A stretch of DNA of 64,000 nucleotides from Neodiprion pinetum (Eukaryota > Arthropoda > Insecta > Hymenoptera > Diprionidae), in contig NC_060233.1 of assembly GCF_021155775.2 (NCBI RefSeq), positions 2,894,501 through 2,958,500 of the forward strand, read 5' to 3'. Under the pieces are notes generated by a model. That model was not told the DNA's origin, ran no database searches, and saw only the letters and a list, made by a program, of their open reading frames with translations. The position numbers were made by a program, and so were the translations under genes. Each line of letters starts with the position of its first letter. Position 1 is the first letter of the stretch. Positions 14,021 through 25,156 of the stretch are shown here, one piece after another.

Positions 14021-16529
14021 TTCAGAAACATCTGCAGCTTTCGGGTGAGAGACACGATTATACGTAATTTACATACACATCACCGATTCAGGGCAAGGGG
14101 GCAAAAAGTTGAGGGTCAGATCGTCGCCGCAGTTGAGGGATGACGACGGTTTGACGAAATGTATGCGGGGGATGCAGGAAAACGTCGGAGAAAAGTAATC
14201 ACGTGGAGTTCTGTGGCGAGGGGAGGCGGGGGTGGGCAGCGCGCGTGTTTCTGCAAGGGTGAAAAACGGACTCAAAGGTGAAAGTGCGGGCTTTCCTGGC
14301 CCCCAGCCTCCACCTTCACCCCCACCGTCTGGCGGAAACGGGGGCGGATATGTGCCGACCGTTGAACGTACGCCTGGGGGCAGCCGGGGGCGGAATGAGC
14401 GGCTCGTGTCAACATTCGCTCACTTTGTGAGCCGAGCGGCCGATATTAACGTCCACCCACCCCCCCCCCCCTCCCCTCCCAACCCCCGCCACCACCATCG
14501 TACCCGCCTAAACAAACATCCCGCATTTTATTTGATATTTTACACATGACTCCGCGTGCTGAAAATGAAATAACTTCGCGTAGTGATACGGTTATTGAAC
14601 CCTCTCCTATCGCGGAGCAACATTTTCCGACACCCTCGGGCAAACTTAAACAACGCTTCGATTCCCGCTCATTCAACGACTGTCCTTTCCAACTAACCCT
14701 AATTTAAATATTTTTTTTTCTCAAACATATATATTATTATACGTAAAGAATTTACTGGTCGGAAATTTATTATTCATTCATGCGGCACCTTTTTATACAT
14801 TACGATTTGAGAGGGGAAGTTATACACATATTTAGCGTTATAAAGCATAAGATTTTTAAGGGGTTGCGGAAACAGCCTCGAGCTTTTTTCTCCGTCTGTT
14901 TTCTTCTCTTTGCAGAAAAATTTTTTTCTCGCAGTCACATATTATACATAATATAATATTTCTCAATTTGTATTACACACATACATGCAATATTCTACCA
15001 TAAGCCCCCTACCTGTTTTACCAGGAGCCTCCACCTCCTTTACCATGAAGCCTTATCTGTTTTACCATGAGGTAATTGTCCTACCAAACATTTTACATTA
15101 TGACGCGATTTTCGTGGCATGTTTTTTGCTGTTTTACGGTGCTGCAGATCATCGACGAAATTATTCTCGCTCGATTTACCGAACTGCACACGCGTCTGAT
15201 GCCCGTCTTTCGAAATAACACCAAGATTCTGCCCCCTGTGGCAGGCGGCGAGTAATTCCGGCATATCGACGGTCAATTCCAGGCGTTCTGACGTGGCGCT
15301 GCCAGGAAATCGACGCCGTCTGGCATGACGAGGCGCTATAACAACCAAAGGTCCATACGCGATTTGCCAGGGAGACCGTGATCCGCGATCATCGAAGACG
15401 AATAAATGATCGACGAGCGTGACTCGAGGTGAGCCGAAAACGCGAAACGATATTCAATAAATATGGATGCGGAGAAATAGGTTTCATAGCGTTATCATCC
15501 CTTCCTGCAAAAGAAGCTCGCTGACTAGAATTTAAAAGATTAAGGGTGCAGAGGGTGAAAATGTATGAAGATTATAAAATAGATCGATCATATCACCATA
15601 CCGAACTTTTAAATTTCAACTTTCAACTGTGAAATATCACGAAGCTGAAGTTCGTGACACTGATTGTAACATGACAATGCATCTTTGTGAAAAATCGTTA
15701 ATTTGTGACGTGAGAACTTTGTAAATCGAGTAACCAGCAGTGAGTCAAATTCAGTCACATTTTGGAATCTCAACATCCAAAAAGTTATTTCTGGATTTGT
15801 TACTTCACTTTTATCAACGTCATCCTCGTGAAAATTGGATGTAACAGCGGCACTTCTGTTTTACAATACTTCTACATTCTCACCCCTCACCCTATTCAAA
15901 TTTCAAAGCACCGTTCCGGTCCCGTCATCTAGTTTCACATACAAGAATCGAAATATGGTTCTCCAAGTTTTTTATTGCCCCAAACTTCTGGACACCAGAC
16001 CCGCGGCTCGACTATAATTATTTTCACAAGCGATTATCAGCGCGGTTAGACCTTCCTTAGGAAAGAAACTGGAGGATGAATCGCACGTCTCTCTTTATTT
16101 CGGGCTGCAGCAGTAGGCGTGCGAATCTGGAGCACCGGGAACACGTGTGCGGGTGGAATTTGAGGGCCGAGGGAATATCCAGCTCTCTTAGTGGGCATCG
16201 CAGCTGCAGCCTGGAAGGAAAAATTTCGCCTTATATTCGGCGCGCCCCGAAAAGGGCCTACCGACATCTCGTTTATCCCGCTGTGGCGGATAATGGGGGG
16301 CATATATTCGGAGAGAAGCGAGCGGCGCAACGTGATCGCGGTTATTAATATTGGATTGATGCGGGATACATTCAAGCAGCGAGAAACGGCTTCTAATTGA
16401 TTATAGTCCGGGATTTTGGGCTCTCGAAATCCGAACGGTTGCTGTTTTATTCAATTACTTATCTTTATTTAACTCGAGCATGTTTTACTCGTTTTTTCAT
16501 GTATACAAAGTACCCGTTCTTATGACGGT
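14021..16529. other. Non-coding stretch, partly GC-rich
   Basis: A GC-rich block runs from about 14170 to 14690 and contains a C-run at 14459-14471. At 15000-15090 the phrase TGTTTTACCA recurs with short spacing. Open frames at 16046-16375 exist on both strands and overlap, which argues against coding. No gene is supported. Confidence 0.45.
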
Positions 16530-16660
16530 AGAGTGAGTCTGCGAATGCGCATGCGCAGAGTACGGAAAACACCAATGCGCGCATGCGCTGTCGCGAATAA
16601 GTCTGACGTTACGCGACCATAACCTCAAATTCGTGCTTCATGAAAAACGCGTAATATACT
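16530..16660 (+). promoter_or_regulatory. Candidate promoter with two NRF-1-type palindromes
   Basis: A perfect 12-bp palindrome TGCGCATGCGCA lies at 16546-16557 and a second GCGCATGCGC at 16579-16588, 33 bp apart centre to centre. A GACGTTACG word follows near 16612. The consensus for NRF-1 (Drosophila erect wing) is YGCGCAYGCGCR, and paired sites of this kind are typical of broad, TATA-less promoters of constitutively expressed genes. The start codon at 16768 is about 180 bp downstream, a sensible 5'-UTR distance. Direction and activity are inferred. Confidence 0.45.
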
Positions 16661-16767
16661 CTTGTTATAATATAAAAAATCGTATGTAACAAGGAGACAA
16701 CGGTTATTTTGCCTCTCGTACTTGTAATATTCGTCTTCGACTCACTTACGACTCATATTGCAAAATT

Positions 16768-17106
16768 ATGTTCGGCCCGAAAAGACCAAGTTTGCCTTTA
16801 TCTCACACGATATCACTTATCTTGATACTAACTGGATGGCTGACTCTCGTGCTTCCAGCACCTGGCAGCTTGTGCCAATTAGAAGCCCTAATAACCGACA
16901 CTAGCGCTGCGGTACCCGAAGTTAAACTTATTGATCACGTTGGTGATAACCTATCAGAAACAGATTTAGTCACATGTCTTAGCGCGGGAAAGTTTGAACG
17001 TTTGAAAAAACTTACAATGTGTGAGGACTCTGTCGTAAGATTTGTCAATGATAACGCTAAAAAGAAAGCACACACCAGGTATATCATCAAAAGCACTCAG
17101 TTCTGA
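16768..17106 (+). CDS. Hypothetical short secreted or ER protein (112 codons, or first exon of a spliced gene)
   Basis: No family is recognised. The frame begins with ATG (A at -3) and reads MFGPKRPS, then a hydrophobic stretch at residues 15-31 (ISLILILTGWLTLVLPA), which looks like a cleaved signal peptide or signal anchor. The rest is a charged, helix-compatible region with cysteines at 36, 70 and 85 and a KKK patch at 98-100. A splice donor (ACCAG|GTATAT) is possible after 17078, so the last 8 or so residues may be intronic and the message may continue at 17272. Support comes from the NRF-1-type pair upstream, the clean signal sequence, and the lack of simple repeats in the frame. The spaced cysteines could loosely recall small secreted insect proteins, but I would not assign a family. 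It may still be a chance frame. Confidence 0.35.
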   Translation: MFGPKRPSLPLSHTISLILILTGWLTLVLPAPGSLCQLEALITDTSAAVPEVKLIDHVGDNLSETDLVTCLSAGKFERLKKLTMCEDSVVRFVNDNAKKKAHTRYIIKSTQF

Positions 17107-17271
17107 CACTTTAACGCCATGAGATACACAGTTAACCACGTGATTCGTTAGTTCCATTGGGTCATTGAAGCGCTTGTGCCGATTTCGTATACTTCTAATC
17201 GACTCAGACCAAGGACGTTAGTGAGCCATCCAGTAGGTATAGAGATCAGTGCACAATATACCATTTCGCAG

Positions 17272-17473
17272 GGGTTTGGAAGTAAAAATGATAAGCAGAC
17301 GATCGGGGACAGAGATGCGCACTTGGAACCAACATTGCGTGTACAACGTTTGCGAAGATTCGTTTCGAATTTCCGTTCCTCCAATTCCCCGCAGCATTCT
17401 AACGTACAGCTTCATGGAATCGAATGCTTCGAGACTGAGTGTCTGGCGGATGAAAGAAGCCTGCTGTTGCTGA
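17272..17473 (+). CDS. Possible second exon of the 16768 gene
   Basis: If the donor after 17078 is used, an acceptor at 17270-17271 (CCATTTCGCAG|GGG) would define a 193-bp intron and keep the frame open for 66 further codons, ending TGCTGTTGCTGA. The added peptide contains CVYNVCEDSF and a final CCC. The polypyrimidine tract before the acceptor is weak, and two other frames are also open over this stretch: one ends in a lysine run on the + strand and one is on the minus strand. The model is therefore tentative. Confidence 0.15.
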
Positions 17474-17486
17474 AGGAGGTGAATAG

Positions 17487-17560
17487 GAAGAAGAAGAAGA
17501 AGAAGAAGAAGAGGAGGAGGAAGAAGAATAAAAATAAGAAGAAGAAGAAAAAGAAGAAGA
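17487..17560 (+). repeat. Imperfect (AAG)n microsatellite
   Basis: A purine tract of AAG/AGG units with A-rich interruptions. It produces a poly-Lys frame on the + strand and a poly-Leu frame on the - strand, neither of which is good evidence for a gene. Confidence 0.9.
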
Positions 17561-20111
17561 TGCTGCAAACTCTGGAGATGCTGCACTAGGGAATGTGAAT
17601 TACGTATAATGAGATTGGCTGCGAATAAAGTTAGCGACAGATAGATATGCACTATATATACAAGAGCGCATCGCGTTGACGTTCCTCAATGCGACGGGGC
17701 TCCGTCGTGGTAGTAAAAAGGCATCGCCTCGCGACATTCTCCGCACCCCTGCATGAGTTCCACTCCCCATCGATTACGTACACGCGTTATACACTAGCGA
17801 GGAACAAGAACCTGACGCTCAGCTTTTTTTCACCCTGCACCAGCAAACTCCACCCTTGGACGAATACTCGATTTGAACCATCGTCTCTTCTCACACCAAA
17901 GAAATTATCGACCGAGCTTTAATCCTGTAAATCGTTAACATTCAATGAGCGGTTGCAGCAGGACGGTTTTCGGAAAACTTTAAGCATTTGGGTTATTGAA
18001 ATTTGTAACGATCCATCCCCCCCCCCCCCCCCCCCGGAAAAAAACCTACACAAAAAAAATGGTAGATAAGAAAATTACGGTAAGTGTGAGGTTATTCTTT
18101 TGGTAAACCGCAGCGTTTTTTTTTCTATTATGCAGCCGGGTGTTCGCCAGGCTATGATTTACGGGGCACCGTGGGACCCTGAGCCTAAAATATACGGGCC
18201 AGAGCAGCCCGCTAGCTTTGGGCGGGTCGAGAGTGCGGAGGTTCATACAAATTGAATTTCTGTAATTAGGGGTGCAATTACCCCTGCAGGATTAGAGCGA
18301 TTACCCGCGCCGAGTTGCCGCCTCCAGGAAAACACTTCTGAGTATCCTTTAATCGGTCGCGCGGCAGGGGAAACGGGTGGGGGTAAAAAACTAGAATCGC
18401 TGATTGATCGAAGGATCGGAATATCGATTTTTCATAGTGGCGAAAATTTTATTCGTAAAATTTAAACGTGCGGAAAGTTCAAGTACAGAAAATTGAAGAC
18501 ATGTGGCGAGTCGGAACGCAGAAAGACAAATCACAGAAAGGTCAAAACGTGGAACAGCAACATCGAGAATCTGAATACGATGCTATTGGAATATATCCTT
18601 ATGACGTCAGAGCGAGCTTTATTCTCGGCGCCATTTTATCACCATGCGACCTAAGTTTTTAATTTTTAATCGAAGCAAATCGCGATTCTTGAGGCTTAAA
18701 ATTACTTATCTCACATAAATTAATGAAACTTATTCAATAATATACTTGTTCTACTATCAACGCGCGAAAAAATACGGCCAACGGTCAGCTTTCAGCCTGG
18801 TTGAATTAGTTTGATTTTTTTCGACCAGATGACGCATTGCAAAGTGATAATCTCAATATTATCTAGAGGAATTCTGACGACTCTATAATTCGGCATTTAT
18901 AATCCTTTACTTTTCCACACTTCGACTTTCGCAATTGTTTTAATTCTACATATCAACTTTATAACCCTTTTTTCATAAAATTCGATTATACAGTAGCCCT
19001 TCGATCATTTCATTATTCTACATTTCTTACCCCCACCCAGATATCAGAAACGTGGTGAAATTCCTATAGGTAGACGAAATCACGCGCTTGTATAAATAAA
19101 TAATATCCGAGATATGAAAATAATTTTAATAAAGGGTAATAAAAAAATTAAATTAAAAAAGAACAAACAAAAAAGGATACCAGCGTGAAGACTGTGAGAG
19201 AAAGGGCAGCGTCGCGACGCTTCGCAGGCTTCGGGGGTTGGGGTAATGACGCGAGGGGCGCAGGGCGCGTGTTCTATCTCGACGTCGCGACGCAAGGCGT
19301 CCGCTTTTCCACCCCCGCGACTCGTCCTCGATCCCGAGTGGCTGATTCTATACACCGCAAAGTGAGTTCCCCTACCCGCAAACAGTTGTAAAGAATTCGC
19401 TAGGGGTGCGCACAACCCCCCGGTAGCTAGGAGCTGTCCTTCCCCGTGCAGACGCTATCTTTCCGGACCAGCGTCCCCGTGCTAACTACCATTATCTTCA
19501 ACACGCGTACCGCCGGGGCGCCGAATAATCAATTATTCACCGTCGTCGAAACGATTTTTCTTCATTTTTTTATTTTTTTTTATTTATTTATTTTTATTTT
19601 ATTTTTTATTTTTTCTATTTTATTTTGCTTAATTTTTTTCACCACCCTTATCAAATTTCCCAGCTGCAATCCGGATCGCTGCAATTATTTAAAATCACGA
19701 GGAAAAAGAGTCTACGATTATCACAGTTATTTTAAAAATTTTTTTTTTTCGATTTTATCTGATTGTCACTGTTTTGGAATACAAATATCTGTGCAAAAAT
19801 GGAGAATTCATAAGGGAAATCTGATTGACAGTTTTAGATTCGAAATTCTTGCTTTTCTAGCATTGGAAAGTTTCCCATATTTTGGAGAAATCTAATGAAT
19901 TATATAACATATGATATAACATTCATTCTATGAAGAAGCCTACGATTAGTTTCATTTAACTTGAAATTATGCTCGACTATATGGTTTTGTACAAAACGTT
20001 GAATAATTGTTCGGAATTATTTTTCAGCGATTTAAAGTTGATGATTATAACTGAAATTTTAGTTTGCTTGTATAATGAAATAAATAATTTGATAAAATCA
20101 GTATTAGGAGC
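17561..20111. other. Non-coding stretch
   Basis: No supported gene. It includes a run of 19 C at 18017-18035, a GC-rich segment at 19190-19520, and a very T-rich segment at 19557-19640 (runs of T broken by single A). The 149-codon frame beginning at 19446 runs through that T-rich tract and is compositional. Confidence 0.5.
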
Positions 20112-20250
20112 GGGTTTGAAGTTCTGAATTTGAAAAGTTCCGAGAGTGACTAATTCCGATTTATTTGGTGGCGAAACTTCAAGTGAAGAAGTCAAACTTT
20201 GAAGAAACGACAAAGTTTGGAATGGTCGGAAACTTGATGGCTTAAAGTAA
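20112..20250 (+). mobile_element. Foldback element, family A, solo left arm
   Basis: This 139-bp piece begins GGGTTTGAAGTTCTGAA and continues with GTTCCGAGAGTGACTAATTC, GGTGGCGAAACTTCAAGTG and AAACGACAAAGTTTGGAATG. It follows the left arm of the copy at 23062-23200 almost base for base, then stops at AAAGTAAT. It is a fragment, left by internal deletion or arm-arm recombination. Confidence 0.75.
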
Positions 20251-20847
20251 TAAACTTCTCTTTAATTCGACGAATTTATTAAACACTAATTAACTATAAC
20301 GAATAAATAACTGTTTAAATTTCTAATCTGAGACAGCTAAAATAAAACAAAAATAAAAAAAAATTATCGTTCTCGGTTCACACGGGGCTGCGGTTAAAAA
20401 AACATCACCTTCGGCGTAAAAGAGATCTCTGAAAATTTTCAAAATCGCTAACAAAAGATCGGGATAAAAGGATACACCTGTATAATAATGAGAAGGTGGA
20501 TGGCGGCTGTGGTATAATAATAACGGATGGATCGCGGGCATCAAGGCGGGGTTAGCGGTAGTTCGGAGAGAATTTGTCGCGCGTTACGATGTCGTAATCC
20601 GAGGGGGTTAAACGCTCGAGTACAACGAGATTATCTCCGGAGTTGGCTAAACTGCTTCTTAATCCGGCTCGCGTCACGCGGCCTACCGCGGCGAATAAAC
20701 CCGCAGGACGAGGGATGAGTCTGGCTCTTATCCGCGGCGAAAACTTGCCGATTCCGATCGGGCGCTTCGGAGGATCCCAAAGTGAACTTGGCACCCGACT
20801 TGCTTCGATCTCAAATTTTGTTCCTGATTTTTTAAGATTCGGGTATA
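20251..20847. other. Non-coding stretch before the satellite
   Basis: No gene seen. A moderately GC-rich part lies at 20520-20780, where overlapping frames are open on both strands and resemble nothing known. Confidence 0.5.
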
Positions 20848-22296
20848 TAGTTGAGGAACTACAATCGAAATTAACGCTACTAGAAACAACTACAAACGAT
20901 TTTGGAGCTTCGTTTCATGAAATATCGACTCCGTGTTAGTTTCTGAGGAACTAAAATTGAAATCAACGCTACTACAAACAACTACGAACGATTTTGGAGC
21001 TTCGTTTCATGAAATATCGACTCCGTGTTAGTTTCTGAGGAACTAAAATTGAAATCAACGCTACTACAAACAACTACAAACGATTTTGGAGCTTAGTTTC
21101 ATGAAATATCGAGTCCGTGTTAGTTTCTGATGAACTACAATCGAAATCAACGCTACAAGAAACAACTACAAACGATTTTGGAGCTTAGTTTCATGAAATA
21201 TCGAGTCCGTGTTAGTTTCTGATGAACTACAATCGAAATCAACGCTACAAGAAACAACTACAAACGATTTTGGAGATTCGTTTTATCAAATATCGAGTAC
21301 GTTTTAGTTTCTGATGAACTAAAATCGAAATCAACTCTACGACAAACAACTACAAACGATTTTGGAGCTTAGTTTCATGAAATATCGAGTCCGTGTTAGT
21401 TTCTGATGAACTACAATTGAAATCAACGCTACTACAAACAACTATGAACCATTTTGGAGCTTCGTTTCATGAAATATCGAGTCCGTGTTAGTTTTTGAGG
21501 AACTAAAATTGAAATCAACGCTACTACAAACAACTACAAACGATTTTGGAGCTTAGTTTCATGAAATATCGAGTCCGTGTTAGTTTCTGATGAACTACAA
21601 TCGAAATCAACGCTACAAGAAACAACTACAAACGATTTTGGAGATTCGTTTTATCAAATATCGAGTACGTTTTAGTTTCTGATGAACTACAATCGAAATC
21701 AACTCTACGACAAACAACTACAAACGATTTTGGAGCTTAGTTTCATGAAATATCGAGTCCGTGTTAGTTTCTGATGAACTACAATCGAAATCAACGCTAC
21801 TACAAACAACTATGAACCATTTTGGAGCTTCGTTTCATGAAATATCGAGTCCGTGTTAGTTTTTGAGGAACTAAAATTGAAATCAACGCTACTACAAACA
21901 ACTACAAACGATTTTGGAGCTTAGTTTCATGAAATATCGAGTCCGTGTTAGTTTCTGATGAACTACAATCGAAATCAACGCTACAAGAAACAACTACAAA
22001 CGATTTTGGAGATTCGTTTTATCAAATATCGAGTACGTTTTAGTTTCTGATGAACTACAATCGAAATCAACTCTACGACAAACAACTACAAACGATTTTG
22101 GAGCTTCGTTTCATGAAATATCGAGTCCTTGTTAGTTTCTGAGGAACTACAATCGGAATCAACGCTACTAGATACAACTATGAACCATTTTGGAGCTTCG
22201 TTTCATGAAATATCGAGTCCGTGTTAGTTTCTGATGAACTACAATCGAAATCAACGCTACTACAAACAACTACGAACGGTTTTGGAACTTCGTTTT
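20848..22296 (+). repeat. 92-bp satellite array with 368-bp higher-order repeat
   Basis: About 16 head-to-tail units of 92 bp. Full units start at 20935 (GTTAGTTTCTGA) and every 92 bp to 22223; the first and last are partial or diverged. From 21211 the variants recur in a fixed order. Type A (starts 21211, 21579, 21947) carries GATTCGTTTTATCAAATAT. Type B (21303, 21671, 22039) starts TTTAGTTT and has CTCTACGAC. Type C (21395, 21763, 22131) has TATGAACCATT. Type D (21487, 21855) has GTTTTTGAGGAACTA. The period is therefore 4 x 92 = 368 bp. Because 92 is not a multiple of 3, the array is not a coding repeat. Confidence 0.97.
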
Positions 22297-23061
22297 TCGT
22301 AATCCTGAGCAGTTCTTTAAAATTTGGGCGAAAGAAAAGAAAAAGGAACTGCACTTTGGTCGAAGTGCATGAAAATATTAATTTTTCGAGCAGCACGTGC
22401 ACCATGTTTTTTTTTTAAATTTATTTTTACTTTTCATACTTTTGCAGCACGAGGAGAAGAAGACGCGTCTGCGGTAGTAAACGTGACATTTCGCAGATAT
22501 TAATGGATCGTCGCAGGTGTAATTTGCGATAAATTCTGAAGGGTGGATGGCCGAGGTGTATAAGTAATTTTATGCGAGAATCCCCGTTCCTAGACGAAGT
22601 GCCCATCGTTCCCGGATCGCTTCCCTCTTCCCGTCGTCCTCACCCTGCAGCTGGGTAGGTGCTCTCGAATTAATCGGGGCTCTTTATAACGAGACAGAAT
22701 CGATATTTCATCGAGGATCGTAACGTTCTATAGCCGGCATCGGGGTGCTTTTTCCGCTCTGAAGCGCTAGGAGAGGAGAGGAGCTTTGTTTCCAGCAGCT
22801 TCGGGAAATAGCTGCTACCTAAGGGGGAGGAAAAAAATGCTGCGCTGTGTATCGAGGCTTAACAGGTTTGAGAGGCTTCGCATTGCACTTAGAGCAGGGA
22901 CGTCGCTCTTTCGCGAGTATCAAATTCGTCCCCCTCCCCCGACTCAACACCGTCGCGTAATCCCGCACTTTGTACGTAATGTCAAAAAATTATAAATCAT
23001 TAAACACCCGATGCTGGATTAGCTGCCTTTTTGGAGATTTTCGTATCCGTGCACACACTGC
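22297..23061. other. Non-coding stretch
   Basis: No gene seen. The last satellite unit loses similarity at about 22296. The following DNA is unique, with a T-run at 22406-22417. Confidence 0.5.
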
Positions 23062-23540
23062 AGGGTTTAAGTTCAGAATCTTAAAAGTTCCGAAAGCGAT
23101 TGATTTCGGATTATTTGGCGGCGAAAGTTGAAGTAAGGAAATCAAACTTTGGAGAAACGACAAAGTTTCGAATGGTCGGAAAGCCGACGGCTTAAAGTTC
23201 TGAAATGCAAGATTACGAACATTCAAGTTACGATAGAGCAAAGTTCCGAGAAGTAAAGTTCCCATAGAGCAAAATTACGAGAAATGAAGTTTCGATAGAG
23301 TGAAATCCCGAATATTAAAATCTACTCACATAGCGTAGTTTACTCGACGAGTTGCTGTGAAAAATCAGTAAAACCGAAAATCAGAATGAACAGGATTCCG
23401 AAAGTAAAGATATCGGAAGTCAAAAACAGAGAAAGCTTGAAGAGGTGAAATTTCACGGAACTGAAAATTTTCGATCATTCGGAATTTCGATGTTTCGGAT
23501 TTTTAAACTAACTTTTAAGATTCGGAATTTTAACCAAGTT
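23062..23540. mobile_element. Foldback element, family A, copy 2 (left arm complete, right arm mostly lost)
   Basis: The left arm begins GGGTTTAAGTTCAGAATC at about 23063 and is the most complete one in the window, including GGCGGCGAAAGTTG and AACGACAAAGTTTCGAATGG. The core with GCGTAGTTTACTCGACGAG and GGTGAAATTTCAC follows. Most of the right arm has been deleted; only a short terminal remnant (AAGATTCGGAATTTTAACC) remains near 23518-23536. There is no coding capacity. Confidence 0.8.
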
Positions 23541-24900
23541 CCTATACCGCGCTAAATGGTTCGAAATTATGTATATAATATTTCAGCTTTTCTTTCCCCT
23601 CCTTTTTTTCATACTCTTTTTAATTCCACACCGTTTTAATTTTAATCACCGACAATCAAGCGGCGCCCACCCCTCCTGCACTTGGAAAAAGGAGAAAACT
23701 GAGAAGAAAAAATACTGCAAGCAAAACCTGCGGGAGAAAATGAAACGGTAAAACCCTTTATTAATTATTGTAATGGGTTATTATACTATACAGTATGGCT
23801 GGCCGTTTTGTGGAAGTTGTAAAAACGGCCCAGAAGGGTCCTGAAAAATATTCCTTCTTTTATCCAACGTATAAAAACCTATATACATATATACATTATA
23901 TTATACCTGCATTTCTACCTACTCAGCGTTTTATTTTATAACCGTTACTCGCCCTATTATTATTTCTTTTTTTTTCTAATCTACAACACGTTAATTTCAT
24001 TTTTAATTTCAGACTGAACCGCGGATTGTTATATTTTATACGTATTTCATTAATCAGGTACTTTTCTCGGTCTTTCTTTGCACTCTCTGCAGTAACACTT
24101 CGTCAAGATTTCGGAACTAAACCGCTTCGTCACCTGTTGATAACGCTTCTGATGAAAAATAATCATTCACAGGGTAATTATTTTTCCGAAGAAAAGGCAA
24201 TTTCTTCTTTTTTTTCTGAGTATTACGATATCGCGATTAAAAGATGATTAACTTCTTGATTACTCGAGGTTTCCGAAGCAATGATAACCATTTGAAAAAA
24301 ATTTCACGTTTTCATTACACTTGTTGTACAGAAAATTATACATTTGATCAGTCAAATAACGAGACATAAACAATGAATTCGTAAAAAAACGAACGGTAAA
24401 GCATAACGTATATTCCGTTTACAGTCGCAAAACTTAATTGTCAATTTACACAAATGAAAATTTCATCCGACGCGCCACGGTAAAACGAATAAAATGAATA
24501 AACAAATGAATGAACAAAGTTTTCGCTCCGTCGTTGCTTCTAACTGGTAAATTCCAGAGTGGCGGAAGGCATTCGTAGAATACATACATACGTACACTAC
24601 GTGTATACACTGTATACGTATAACAGGTTGAAATTCCGGTAGGATATTCGCGTTTGAGGTACCTTCGCAGGACGTTCGGAGGGGTTGAGTGATGAAACGG
24701 GCGGGTTGCAGGAGGAGATCGGATTGATTAATAGGGGGTACATCTGTTACAGGCCCGCCCTCGGTAAGGTCCCTGGAAGGTTGGTAGGAAGGGTGGGAGG
24801 GAGGGAGGGAGGGCGAGGAGCAGTTAGCATTAATCACGGCAACACGCCGCTGACGCGCCGCTGCCCCTCGACCAACCTCGACGTGCCCCGCAGCCTCTGC

Positions 24901-24936
24901 AAGCCCAGCAAGCCCTGCAAGCCCTGCAAGCTCGGC
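24901..24936 (+). repeat. 9-bp minisatellite, four units
   Basis: Four units of AAGCCCWGC type (AAGCCCAGC, AAGCCCTGC twice, AAGCTCGGC). The repeat is in frame and gives Gly-Leu-Ala tripeptides on the minus strand. Confidence 0.8.
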
Positions 24937-25127
24937 GTCCATCGGTGTTTGAGCAAGGTTGCCCTTCCATCCATGCACCAGGTAGCGATCGAGATGCACG
25001 CGAATTATGTGCGTAGGGAGGGTGTAGGGTAGGTAGGTAAGTTGGTGGATAGGTACAGCTATACAATGTGGAGGCTGACCGAGCATTGTGCTCCGCCTCG
25101 GTTGCCTAATTAATGAAAGGGAACAAT

Positions 25128-25156
25128 GCGATAAGCTTGTACAAACAGCTTATCGC
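25128..25156. other. Perfect 10-bp stem hairpin
   Basis: GCGATAAGCT at 25128-25137 and AGCTTATCGC at 25147-25156 are exact complements around a 9-base loop. The flanks (CTAATTAATGAAAGGG just upstream) look like unique, possibly regulatory DNA. No microRNA was recognised; the stem is too short for a precursor on its own. Confidence 0.6.

Noticed and set aside
17176..17589. 137-codon frame ending in a long lysine tract
   Set aside because: More than a quarter of it is the AAG microsatellite at 17487-17560; the frame has no upstream support.
20848..22296. CRISPR-like array
   Set aside because: Units are 92 bp and contiguous, without spacers, in a eukaryotic context; this is a satellite.
24463..25086. 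207-codon frame on the minus strand
   Set aside because: It crosses a 9-bp tandem that gives a Gly-Leu-Ala repeat and shows no protein-like order; the + strand is also open.
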